Position numbers and translations under genes: made by a program
Notes under the pieces: model-generated
Database searches by the model: none
Told to the model about the DNA's origin: nothing
Seen by the model: only the letters and a program-made list of their open reading frames with translations
Source: Kiritimatiellales bacterium
Lineage (GTDB): Bacteria > Verrucomicrobiota > Kiritimatiellia > UBA8416 > JAIOPI01
Length of the DNA: 33,445 bases
Assembly (NCBI GenBank): GCA_945949405.1
Contig: CAMFEP010000008.1
Coordinates: 1-33,445, forward strand
Reading direction: 5' to 3'
In this document: piece after piece, positions 16,486 through 25,709 of the stretch
Layout of the letters: each line of letters starts with the position of its first letter
How positions within the stretch are numbered: position 1 is the first letter of the stretch

Positions 16486-18012
16486 ATGCACCTACCATCC
16501 TGCAAATTGTCACTGTTGACGTCGCTCTTGGTCTGGTCGTTATCTCTGTCGTCCCTTGGCCTGCCGATCCACGTCGATGGGAACGCGACCGGCGCCAACG
16601 ACGGCAGTACGTGGGCGAACGCATTCACCGACCTCTCCAGTGCACTGAACGAAAGCGCCAAGGACGTGGAAATTTGGGTGGCGCAAGGAACCTACAAGGT
16701 CGGTCCATCTGGCTCTGATCGCGCGCTGGCATTCACCTTCGCGAACCGCAACGTTTTGGTATACGGTGGCTTCACGAGCGGCATGCCTTCTCTGACCAAC
16801 CGCAACCCCACGCTGCATGCCACCATCTTGAGTGGTGATTTTTCTGGCGATGACACACCCGCCTGGGGCAATCGCGGCGACAATGCCTACAACGTGGTGC
16901 GTGTCCGCAGCGACTCGGCCGTGCCTTTGGGTGACGTGCTCGATGGTTTCATCATTCGCGGTGGAATGGCCGACGCGGGAGACGGCAGCCCCTATAGCTA
17001 CGGTGGCGGCATCAGTGTCTACAACTCCGCCAATCTGCGCATCGCCAACTGCGTCATTGCCGATAACGCCGCGGATGGATCGGGGGGCCTTTGGTTGCGA
17101 CGATCCGCCAATGCCACGGTGGAAAATTGCGTTTTCAGCGGCAACAGCGCAAACCTCTCCGGCAGCCATAACTATGGCTCAGGAGGAGCGGGCGTCGCCG
17201 CCCAGGCAGGGGAATATTCGGTGCATTTCATTGGCTGTCGCTTTGTTGGAAATTACAGCGTGGAGTATGGCGGCGCCTTCTATAGCACACACATTATCAT
17301 CACCAATGATTTTCGAAACTGTCTGTTTGTCGGGAATTTATCGTCGGAAGCCGGCGGTGGGTTGATGCTGCGAAACCAGGCATCCCCGGTCATCAATTGC
17401 ACCTTCAGCCGGAATGCCCCAAGTGCAATCTGGAGCCAAGGCGCGAACCCGGTGGCGACCAACGCCATCCTCTGGGGTGACGATTCCGAAATCACCGGCT
17501 TCGCATTGATGCAATATACCTATTCCGACGTGATGTCATCCGGCGGCGGCGGTACGAGCAATCTCGACGTCAATCCCCTCTTCAAGGTCGATACGTCTGC
17601 CACTTGGACTGCCGCTGGCGTTTATAATCCGGCCACATGCCTGACGCAGTTAACGGATAGCCAGGCATCCTGGACTCCCGGTGCGTTGGCTGGCGGCACC
17701 GTGAATCCCGACACCTCCCAACCTCTCCACTACTACATCGCCACGAATACGGTTCACACAATTTTTGTTTGGGGCGATGCCTCGGTCGGCGACAATGGGG
17801 ACACGTACAGTCTTAACGATTGGCATTTGCAAACCAACAGCCCCTGTGTGGATCGTGGGAATCCGGGCATGGACTGGTCGCAGGAACCGGACTACCCCAC
17901 CGGCCACATCGACATGGGGGCCTATGGCAATACGCGCGAAGCGGCCAGCACCAATCCCGTGCCTTCAAACATTCCCCCGCTGCCCACGGGGATGCGTTTC
18001 ATCGTGCGGTAA
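16486..18012 (+). CDS. Secreted right-handed parallel beta-helix protein (choice-of-anchor Q-like)
   Basis: Signal peptide; GNATGANDGSTWANAFTDLSSALNES...IWVAQGTYK, repeated CVIADNAADGSGGL / CVFSGNSAN / CRFVGNYS rungs. GGAG ribosome-binding site favours ATG 16486 over 16465. Confidence 0.88.
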   Translation: MHLPSCKLSLLTSLLVWSLSLSSLGLPIHVDGNATGANDGSTWANAFTDLSSALNESAKDVEIWVAQGTYKVGPSGSDRALAFTFANRNVLVYGGFTSGMPSLTNRNPTLHATILSGDFSGDDTPAWGNRGDNAYNVVRVRSDSAVPLGDVLDGFIIRGGMADAGDGSPYSYGGGISVYNSANLRIANCVIADNAADGSGGLWLRRSANATVENCVFSGNSANLSGSHNYGSGGAGVAAQAGEYSVHFIGCRFVGNYSVEYGGAFYSTHIIITNDFRNCLFVGNLSSEAGGGLMLRNQASPVINCTFSRNAPSAIWSQGANPVATNAILWGDDSEITGFALMQYTYSDVMSSGGGGTSNLDVNPLFKVDTSATWTAAGVYNPATCLTQLTDSQASWTPGALAGGTVNPDTSQPLHYYIATNTVHTIFVWGDASVGDNGDTYSLNDWHLQTNSPCVDRGNPGMDWSQEPDYPTGHIDMGAYGNTREAASTNPVPSNIPPLPTGMRFIVR

Positions 18013-18024
18013 GCGTCGCGGTCT

Positions 18025-21000
18025 TCAAGGGCTCCCGTTCTGCAGCCAGACCCGCCCCCGGTAATATTGCGGGGGGCTGATGCTAGGTGTATTGGAATAG
18101 GTCACCACCCCGTTGGCGCCGCGCACATTGGTGAAGCTCGGAATCCCCTGCCAGAACGGAAGCATCAAGTTTGTCGCGCCTTCCAGGGCATAGAACCGCT
18201 CCTGCGGCGCCAGGGAATCATCCGCCTCAATCCCAAAGAAACTGATCCGGGCCAGATTACCCGACCAGATAACGTCCACATGGAAAACATTGGCGCGGTT
18301 GGTCGGATCCGTTCCTGCCGTAAATTCATCCCCATTGTAGGCGCCATCCAAATCGACATCCAGCTCCGGTTGTGCCAACGGGTCATCCTCGGTTCCAAAA
18401 TGCTCCCGTTCCCAGGCATCAGGCAGGCCATCCCCGTCAGCATCGCCATCATCCACCCCAACCCGATAGGTGGTCACCAGCGCATTCGATGCTACGGTGA
18501 GATACGATGCCCGCACCCAGGCGGGAGAATAAGCCACCGCGGCGATGCGCACTTCATCGAGAGTCCCGCGCAGACGGTACTCGGCCGCGCTTTGCCCATT
18601 GAGCATCCCGATCAACAAATCCCGAGTCGGCTTGAACGGTGTATACGCGATGGGCACGGCGGCAGGCTGGCCATCACGGTAGATGCGCGCCTGTCCCTGA
18701 TCCAAAACCAGTGTGAGCATCTGCCAGGCACCCGTGCTGACCGCATGTTCCTGATTGATGCTGCCGGTTGTGCGCACCACGCACTTCCAATTGCCGGACG
18801 ATTGCGCGATGTAGAGCGGTATATCGTGTCCGCCGCCATACGCGCCGATCACCGTGGCATTGTTTCCGGTTTCAGGACGCACCCAGAGCGACAGCGCCAA
18901 TGCCTGACTATTTGTTCCGTACCACGCCGCCGGCAACACCGGGTCCATCACATCGTCCACACCGTCAAAATAGCGCCCCTCACCCACGATCCCCGCTGCA
19001 GCCACGCTGCCGGTGTTGATCGCGGAAACATGATTGCTCGAGGCATCCGCCGTGCCGCCCTGCAGATGCAACACGCGCGCAGTTCCCGGCGCCCACACGT
19101 TCCCATTCGTGGCATACACGGGCAGACTTGCCTCGGAATTTCCCCAGAAAGCCCAGATCGACGTGCTTCCCGGCGGAATCACCGGCATACGTACCCAGGC
19201 GTACGAAATCCCCGACGGATTCCACGCATCGATTTCAAACGGCAGGACCGGACAATTCGTGGATTCCGCGAAACGCAAATCCGATCCGCCGGGCGCACCG
19301 AAACTGCCATAACTGAAGCCCACCGTATTGGTGCTGAACGCCACCAGCACAGGGAATCCTTGCAGCGTGTCGGAAACCGTCAGTCCCGCGAGCGTAATCT
19401 TCATGCGGTACGGCCAGGCGTCGTAGTTTTTTCGGAATGGCGACGTCGTGGGCGCCCAGGTGGCACCAAAATCATTTGCCACATGGACGCGGTAGAAATA
19501 TTCCTGCCCGAGACTCAACCCGCCCACGAGGTAATCGAACGTGCCCTCACCTACGGTCCCGGCATACTCGGCATGCGCCCACGCGGATGGATTGGTGCCG
19601 CCATCCACGGGGCCCCAGTAGAAGGTCGCTCTTGCCGTGCCCTCCCCCACCAAACGTCCACGCAAACGTGCAGTTGCCTCGGCGATCTCTGTTGCGCCTG
19701 CCTCGTTGTCTACAGACATGGCCGTGATCGCGGCCGGCGCGGAAGCATGCGAGCCTGCGCCATCTGTAAGCACCGCCGTCAGCACGTATTCACCCGGGGC
19801 CGTGATGGTGCTCAAGGGCCAGGAGTACGGCGCTTCTGTGTCCGTGCCAAGGCTGGCGCCATTTTGCAAAAACTCCACGGCGTTTACACCGCCCACGACC
19901 TGGCTTTCATCGATCACCACCGCCACCGTGCTTGTGAATGGCAATAAGAATTCGCTGCCTGCCGCAGGTGTGGCAATTGCTAGGATGCTTGGCGGCTGGC
20001 CGGGCGACGGGAATAGATCGCTGATCCAGGCCGTGGGATCCATCCCCATGGAAGCCGCACCCATGCGCCGGATCGAACTTCCCGTGCCGGAAGCGGACGT
20101 GGGCCATGGTGCATATGGCGCATATTGCACTTCATCCACAATCACCCAGGACACGCCTTCTCCCAAAGTGTCCGGTGGTTGCGGACGCTCCAGCGCCACG
20201 CGCTCGCCCTCGTTGGCCAGTTGGCCGTCGAAAGGCCCCACCAACACGGACTGCCCGTTGGTCTGGCCATAGGTCGCCTGAAAAGTCTGACGCGCGGCCG
20301 TGTCCGTGGCGGGCTCGAAGGCCACCACGGCAAGAAAGCCACCGGCGGGGATGATCGTAACGGGATCGAAGCTGAAGTCCACGCCTCCGCCCAATCGCCA
20401 CGCGCCTGCTTCACTGGCAAGCGTAACCGCATTCGAGGTGCAATTCCAAATTTCAATAAATTCAACACCGCCGTTTTGGTCGATGCCGCCCGGGACAATC
20501 GGAGGGTTGGCCATGATTTCGCTGATGATCAGATGCGCCAGCGGCACCCCGTTGGCGCTTTCCGGCGTGGCGGACATGGCGCTCCAGAATGCCGCGCCGT
20601 CTGGGAAGCGCCCGAAGGATATACCGTTATCCTGCCCCTTGAATTGCAGGGCGTCGGCCACACGATCCTGGGACGTTCCCGGAAGATAAGACAAGAATAG
20701 CGTTTCACCCGCCTTGTTCAGTCCAAAGCCATTGGTCAACGGAGCGTGGAAGCCGGTGACTTCGTCAAACAACCGCCAACCATGCGCGGCAATGGATTCG
20801 GCCGCAGGGAGAGCCCATTTCTTCAAATCCCCGGCATCGTCACTCAAAAACCAGTCCGTGAATCCAATCGCACCACTGGCCAGGTTGTACAATTCGATCC
20901 AGTCATTGGAATCGTACCCGGGGAAATTGGTGGGATCATCCAAATCCGTGTGCGCCATGATTTCATTCAAAACGACATCCTGCACGGAACTCGGATCCGC

Positions 21001-24000
21001 GGTGCCCGGCGAACCGAAGCGGAATGCGCTGGCCTGCCAATATGCGCCGTGATCCAGCCTGCCATCGACGGGATCGCTGGGAACCAACGGCACCAGTGAG
21101 TGTCCAGCCCCCCCGGCGGCGAGCGGCCACTCACGACTGTCGCCATAGGTGAAGGCCGCCAGGGTGGGACCCCAAGGCGTCGCCTTGAGCCGCAAAGTTT
21201 CACCGCTGTTGTCGAGGCTGCCAGCGTACACACCCGCCGCAGAAACGGAAGGATAACGCGCGGCAAATGCGGTGGCATCCTTGACCAGCACGGCATACCC
21301 GCCCGCGGGTAGTAGCCAGGTGTTCGTAAAGGTGAATGCGATGCCTTCCGTGAAGCTCACATCGCGCAGATCGAGCGTGGTGCCACCGGCATTGTGCAAC
21401 TCGATGAATTCGGCATCATTGGTGGCCAGAATCCCGGCCCCCGCGGCCGGCGCTGCCATGACTTCGGTGACCCGCAGCGGGAAGGTCGCGGAGTCGAACG
21501 GTGCGAAAGTCGCCGTCAACGCCGCATTGCCACTCATCGTGAAGGTCACCGGGTTGGTCGTGGAGGTGGAGAGCCCCTGCCAGCCAACAAAGCGATAGCC
21601 ATCCTCGGGAATGGCGGTGCACTGCATCGACACTCCGCGAAAATATACACCCTGCCAGGGATAGGCCAACCCGTTGGTCACGCCGGGCGTCCCCGCATCA
21701 ATATCGATCGTGTTAATGCGAATTTTTCCCTGCCCCTGGGTCGTCACATTCAGCGTGATCGTAGCCGTGCCCGCAAGACCATAGCGCGATTGCAAATTTG
21801 GCCGCTCAAATCCAACCCGATTGGCGATATTGACGCGCATCGCCGCCAGATGGCCGTTCCAATTGTTCATCTGGGTGCTGCCCCCCTCGATCACGGGCCA
21901 GCGATTGTGGAATTCCGGCGCGAATGGCATCAGCTCAGCCGCCATGGCGTCGAACCGCGCCAGCATCACGTCCGTGCGGAAGGCCGAGTTCATCAGATCG
22001 GCATACATGTTCAGGAAGCGGTTGACAAACTCGGGGTTGTCATCGAGCCGGCTGAACACGTTGTGCCCAAGGACGTTTCCGAGCATGTCTGTCCCCCACG
22101 AATCTTGAAACCCATGATCCAGGTCGAATTGCAGCCAGCGCCATTTTGCGTCGGGCGTGCGCGCACGAAATTTGGCCTCATTCTGGTTGGGCCAGTCGGC
22201 CTTGACCGTGAAACAGCCGTGGATCATGTAGAGCAGGAACGCATCGACATCGATCAGCGTTTGGGCGTAGGCGTAATTCGCGGGCAGCGTCATGTTCTGC
22301 GTGCTTAGAAAATTGATCAAGGCGTTCCAATTGGTTGCATCGCCCTCGTCGACGTACGAATAGTCCGTCAAGAAGTCCGGATCAAAATCGACATAGGGCC
22401 CGCTGCCGTAGAGCACGTCGTACCCGGGATCATCCCGATCCACCTCGTGAAACTCCTCAAGGTAGTGCGAATTCTTGTTGGCCTCGCGCAACTCATGCAG
22501 CCCCCAGTATTCACCATTTACAAAGACGACGCAGGGTCTGTAGTTCTGGAGATCGAGATCAGTCTCATCGAGCAGTAGATGGCAGAAGGGGTCATATAGC
22601 AGACCGCGCCCACGAAAACTGCCCCAGCCCCGGAGCATAAAGCGGTCGAAGGACTTAACCGTGCTCGCGCGCCCATGCACGGTCTCAAAAATCGGGTAAT
22701 CCACCGTCTCCTTGCCATATTCGCCCCGCGCAAAAATGCTCAAGCCCTTCTGGGGGCTTGCACAAGAGCTGTTGCCCTGTATACGCACGCCCACGTCCTG
22801 ATCGATGTGCGCGACGCCGTTGGAAGCGAACCACTCCATGTGGCAGTTTTTTTCCCAACGCTTATAGTAATTGCCCGATGATGTGCTGCCCGTGTAATTG
22901 ACCCCCGGCACCATGATGCCGGTACTATTGTCAAAAAGATTTTTCCTGTCCGAAGTAATCGAGATCACCGGCAAATGCCCGTAGCGCTGAAAGATGTTGG
23001 TGTTCACGAAGTATGTTTGCGTCACAATCGGACTCGGAATTTTCCCCGGCGCAAAGGTGCGCGCGCGCACCACATTGGCCTTGAACACCTCGCCCGCAGG
23101 TGCCGCCCAGCGCGGCATCCAGCTCCACTGGCCCTGCCCCGCCGTGGGTGCCGTCGGAATTTGCGCAAACACGTTGCTCTGCCCCGCACGGCTGGCGATG
23201 GCCAACGGGGCGGCATAGCCAGGCGATGATTCCGTAGGTTCGTCGCCATTCAACGTGTAACGCACCGTGGCCCCCGCACCGCTCGCGCTCAAGGCGAGCG
23301 TTTGCGCATTGGTATAAAATCCGGCGGGCAGGGAAAATGCCGGCGCTCCCGCAACCACCTCGTATCCGGCTTGGTTCGTCGTGCCTGGCGTCGGCGTCGT
23401 AAAGTAGCGCAGCGGCACGGCATTGTTTGTGGGCGATCCGATCAGCGCCGCCGAGAGCAGCATGTCCCCATCGGACGAACCGGCGTTGAGTCCGTGAATC
23501 GCCAGCATGTTGACGCCCTGCTCCAATAGGCCGAGATAGGGTGTCAGATCGAAGGCCTGCGAAATCACAGCCTCCGCGTTGACGCGCGACACCGTGGCGG
23601 TGGATGAGTAGACCGGAACCGCGGGCGCATTCGATTCCGCCACCCGCACGCCGTTGAGATAAGCAATGAACCCGTCGTCGAACAGAACGGAAAGCGCCAG
23701 GCGGTCGATCTGCTCCGTGCCATCGAGATTGAAGCTGAAGCGCTGGTAGAAGGAAACCGTGCCGACGCTGACCGTGCTCTGGAGATAGGAGGCGTACAAT
23801 CCGGGAGCCGTCTCATAGCCGGTGCCTCCGGGCTCCGTGCGCCAGCCCGAGTCGTTGAAACCAGTCCGATCCATCCAGTCTACGGGCGCCTGGAGAACAT
23901 TGGGTACCTTAAGCTTTCCGATGGCCCCGAACGGCACCATGGTCGTATTCGCATCCACCGCCACGCCGTAGGACATGCCGCTGTATTGTTCGGGAAACGT

Positions 24001-24411
24001 GGGCGAAAAGGAGAACTCTACTGTCGTTCCGTTCGGGCGCACGAGGGCAAGGTACTCCCCCTCCCCGCTCAGCTTGAAATTGGTATGCAGTGGTTGGCCC
24101 GCGACCAGCCGGTTTTTCTCGGACGCAAAAATCACCATGAACTGCCCTGGCGCGAGGCTGACGTTTGGAAAAGCCCATTTGGTCAGGGCCGTGGCCTTGT
24201 CGGTCAGATACCAGCCGAGCAGCGCAACCGTGTTCGATCCCTCGTTGTGCAGCTCGATCCAGTCCGAAAAGTCGCCATTCTCATCGGCCAGCGGCCCGCT
24301 GTTGACCGCCATGATTTCGCTAATTACCACCGAGGAACCCCGCAGTGGCAGTGCTCCGCCCATGACCAGTCCGATCATGCACCAAACAACCGCACTGAAG
24401 CGCCGTCCCAT
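18025..24411 (-). CDS. Giant secreted multidomain protein (about four LTD domains, Fn3_assoc/chitobiase-like, CotH kinase-like, InlB-type repeat, DUF2341, LamG, Ca-binding thrombospondin-3-like C-terminus)
   Basis: Signal peptide; VVISEIMAVNSG/VTEVMAAPAAG/VLNEIMAHTDL/IISEIMANPP LTD starts; GHLPVISITSDRKNLFD...FDLDHGFQ CotH; YRMKITLAGL...VLVAFSTNTVGF DUF2341; ALSLWVRPETGNNATVIG LamG; DDGDADGDGLPDAWEREHFGT. GGAAGGG ribosome-binding site. Confidence 0.9.
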   Translation of the reverse strand: MGRRFSAVVWCMIGLVMGGALPLRGSSVVISEIMAVNSGPLADENGDFSDWIELHNEGSNTVALLGWYLTDKATALTKWAFPNVSLAPGQFMVIFASEKNRLVAGQPLHTNFKLSGEGEYLALVRPNGTTVEFSFSPTFPEQYSGMSYGVAVDANTTMVPFGAIGKLKVPNVLQAPVDWMDRTGFNDSGWRTEPGGTGYETAPGLYASYLQSTVSVGTVSFYQRFSFNLDGTEQIDRLALSVLFDDGFIAYLNGVRVAESNAPAVPVYSSTATVSRVNAEAVISQAFDLTPYLGLLEQGVNMLAIHGLNAGSSDGDMLLSAALIGSPTNNAVPLRYFTTPTPGTTNQAGYEVVAGAPAFSLPAGFYTNAQTLALSASGAGATVRYTLNGDEPTESSPGYAAPLAIASRAGQSNVFAQIPTAPTAGQGQWSWMPRWAAPAGEVFKANVVRARTFAPGKIPSPIVTQTYFVNTNIFQRYGHLPVISITSDRKNLFDNSTGIMVPGVNYTGSTSSGNYYKRWEKNCHMEWFASNGVAHIDQDVGVRIQGNSSCASPQKGLSIFARGEYGKETVDYPIFETVHGRASTVKSFDRFMLRGWGSFRGRGLLYDPFCHLLLDETDLDLQNYRPCVVFVNGEYWGLHELREANKNSHYLEEFHEVDRDDPGYDVLYGSGPYVDFDPDFLTDYSYVDEGDATNWNALINFLSTQNMTLPANYAYAQTLIDVDAFLLYMIHGCFTVKADWPNQNEAKFRARTPDAKWRWLQFDLDHGFQDSWGTDMLGNVLGHNVFSRLDDNPEFVNRFLNMYADLMNSAFRTDVMLARFDAMAAELMPFAPEFHNRWPVIEGGSTQMNNWNGHLAAMRVNIANRVGFERPNLQSRYGLAGTATITLNVTTQGQGKIRINTIDIDAGTPGVTNGLAYPWQGVYFRGVSMQCTAIPEDGYRFVGWQGLSTSTTNPVTFTMSGNAALTATFAPFDSATFPLRVTEVMAAPAAGAGILATNDAEFIELHNAGGTTLDLRDVSFTEGIAFTFTNTWLLPAGGYAVLVKDATAFAARYPSVSAAGVYAGSLDNSGETLRLKATPWGPTLAAFTYGDSREWPLAAGGAGHSLVPLVPSDPVDGRLDHGAYWQASAFRFGSPGTADPSSVQDVVLNEIMAHTDLDDPTNFPGYDSNDWIELYNLASGAIGFTDWFLSDDAGDLKKWALPAAESIAAHGWRLFDEVTGFHAPLTNGFGLNKAGETLFLSYLPGTSQDRVADALQFKGQDNGISFGRFPDGAAFWSAMSATPESANGVPLAHLIISEIMANPPIVPGGIDQNGGVEFIEIWNCTSNAVTLASEAGAWRLGGGVDFSFDPVTIIPAGGFLAVVAFEPATDTAARQTFQATYGQTNGQSVLVGPFDGQLANEGERVALERPQPPDTLGEGVSWVIVDEVQYAPYAPWPTSASGTGSSIRRMGAASMGMDPTAWISDLFPSPGQPPSILAIATPAAGSEFLLPFTSTVAVVIDESQVVGGVNAVEFLQNGASLGTDTEAPYSWPLSTITAPGEYVLTAVLTDGAGSHASAPAAITAMSVDNEAGATEIAEATARLRGRLVGEGTARATFYWGPVDGGTNPSAWAHAEYAGTVGEGTFDYLVGGLSLGQEYFYRVHVANDFGATWAPTTSPFRKNYDAWPYRMKITLAGLTVSDTLQGFPVLVAFSTNTVGFSYGSFGAPGGSDLRFAESTNCPVLPFEIDAWNPSGISYAWVRMPVIPPGSTSIWAFWGNSEASLPVYATNGNVWAPGTARVLHLQGGTADASSNHVSAINTGSVAAAGIVGEGRYFDGVDDVMDPVLPAAWYGTNSQALALSLWVRPETGNNATVIGAYGGGHDIPLYIAQSSGNWKCVVRTTGSINQEHAVSTGAWQMLTLVLDQGQARIYRDGQPAAVPIAYTPFKPTRDLLIGMLNGQSAAEYRLRGTLDEVRIAAVAYSPAWVRASYLTVASNALVTTYRVGVDDGDADGDGLPDAWEREHFGTEDDPLAQPELDVDLDGAYNGDEFTAGTDPTNRANVFHVDVIWSGNLARISFFGIEADDSLAPQERFYALEGATNLMLPFWQGIPSFTNVRGANGVVTYSNTPSISPPQYYRGRVWLQNGSP

Positions 24412-24444
24412 TTACTTAGCCCTTCCCGGCTAGTAGTATAACAA

Positions 24445-24459
24445 GCGGCAGAGTGCCGC
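24445..24459. repeat. Inverted repeat GCGGCA-GAG-TGCCGC between divergent genes
   Basis: Perfect 6-bp arms, 3-nt loop; lies within the -35/-10 spacer of the minus-strand promoter (TTGTGG-18-TATACT). Confidence 0.5.
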
Positions 24460-24482
24460 CACAACACTAACCCCCGGTGCCA

Positions 24483-25670
24483 ATGATGAATGTATTGATC
24501 GCGGACAGCGTGGAGCAGGAATTGATCGCCGGGCTGGAAGCCATGGGGGCCACCGTCGACTACAAGCCGGAGTTGAACGCCGAAACCCTCCCAAAGGCCA
24601 TCGGTGCCGCCTCGGTCTTGATCGTCCGCTCAACCGCCGTAACCGCCGAGGCGATCAAGGCTGGCCCACGCTTGAGCTTGATCGTACGCGCCGGCGCTGG
24701 AGTGAACACCATCGATCTCAAGGCCGCCTCCGCACGCGGAACCTATGTGGCCAATTGCCCCGGTATGAACACCGCCGCCGTGGCGGAACTGGCCATGGGC
24801 CTGATGATCAGTGCCGATCGCGGCATCCCCGACGCCACCCACGCACTGCGCGCCGGCAAGTGGGACAAGAAGCGTATTGGCAATGCCCGGGGGCTCAAGG
24901 GCCGCACCCTCGGCATCGTCGGCACCGGCCAGATCGGCACGGCCGTGGCCCGCCGCGCCCATGCGTTCGAGATGCGGGTCATCGCGTGGTCTCGCAACCT
25001 CAATCCGAAAAAAGCCGAGGCGCTGGGTGCCGAATGTATGCCCACCCTGACTGAACTCGCGCGACGCTCCGATGTCGTCTCCGTCCACCTCGCACTCGCC
25101 CCGGAAACCAAAAATATTTTCAACAAGGCCTTGTTCGATGCAATGAAGCCGGGCGCGATTTTCATCAACACGGCACGGGGCGAAGTCGTGGATCACGCGG
25201 CCCTGTCTGACGCCATTGCGGCAAAGGGGCTGAAAGTCGGCTTGGATGTCTTTGACGCCGAACCCACCGCAGGTCAGGCGCCGTTTGAACAAACCGCATT
25301 GGTCGCGAAAATTTCGGGCACCCCGCATATCGGTGCATCAACAGACCAGGCCTCCATGGCCATCGCCATGGAAACCCTGGAAATTATCCGCAATTTTAAG
25401 CAAACCGGGCGCCCGACAAATATCGTCAACATCCGTAAGGCGCTGGGTTGCCAAAATACCTTGATCATTCGGCACTACAATCGCGTCGGCGTACTGGCGC
25501 GCGTGCTGGAAATTTTGCGCGAGGAAGGCATTAACATTGAAGAAATGCAGAACCTGATTTTTCAAACCAACGAGGCCGCCTGCTGCTCCCTCGCCATGGA
25601 CACTGCCCCCTCGCCCACCGCCCTGCAAAAACTCAAAGCCGACAAGGACATCATCGAGGTTCTGGTCTAG
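24483..25670 (+). CDS. serA: D-3-phosphoglycerate dehydrogenase-like protein (2-hydroxyacid dehydrogenase with ACT domain)
   Basis: GRTLGIVGTGQIGTAVARRAHAF, INTARGEVVDHAAL, TPHIGAST, C-terminal ACT-like LIIRHYNRVGVLARVLEILREEGINIEEMQN. Confidence 0.88.
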   Translation: MMNVLIADSVEQELIAGLEAMGATVDYKPELNAETLPKAIGAASVLIVRSTAVTAEAIKAGPRLSLIVRAGAGVNTIDLKAASARGTYVANCPGMNTAAVAELAMGLMISADRGIPDATHALRAGKWDKKRIGNARGLKGRTLGIVGTGQIGTAVARRAHAFEMRVIAWSRNLNPKKAEALGAECMPTLTELARRSDVVSVHLALAPETKNIFNKALFDAMKPGAIFINTARGEVVDHAALSDAIAAKGLKVGLDVFDAEPTAGQAPFEQTALVAKISGTPHIGASTDQASMAIAMETLEIIRNFKQTGRPTNIVNIRKALGCQNTLIIRHYNRVGVLARVLEILREEGINIEEMQNLIFQTNEAACCSLAMDTAPSPTALQKLKADKDIIEVLV

Positions 25671-25709
25671 TGACCATGGAGGGCGAGCGTCCCGCGAGCC
25701 GTGCTCCCG

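Noticed and set aside
18067-19947. 626-aa plus-strand ORF opposite the giant LTD/CotH gene
   Set aside because: Antisense shadow ORF in GC-rich DNA; no recognisable domain, composition atypical.
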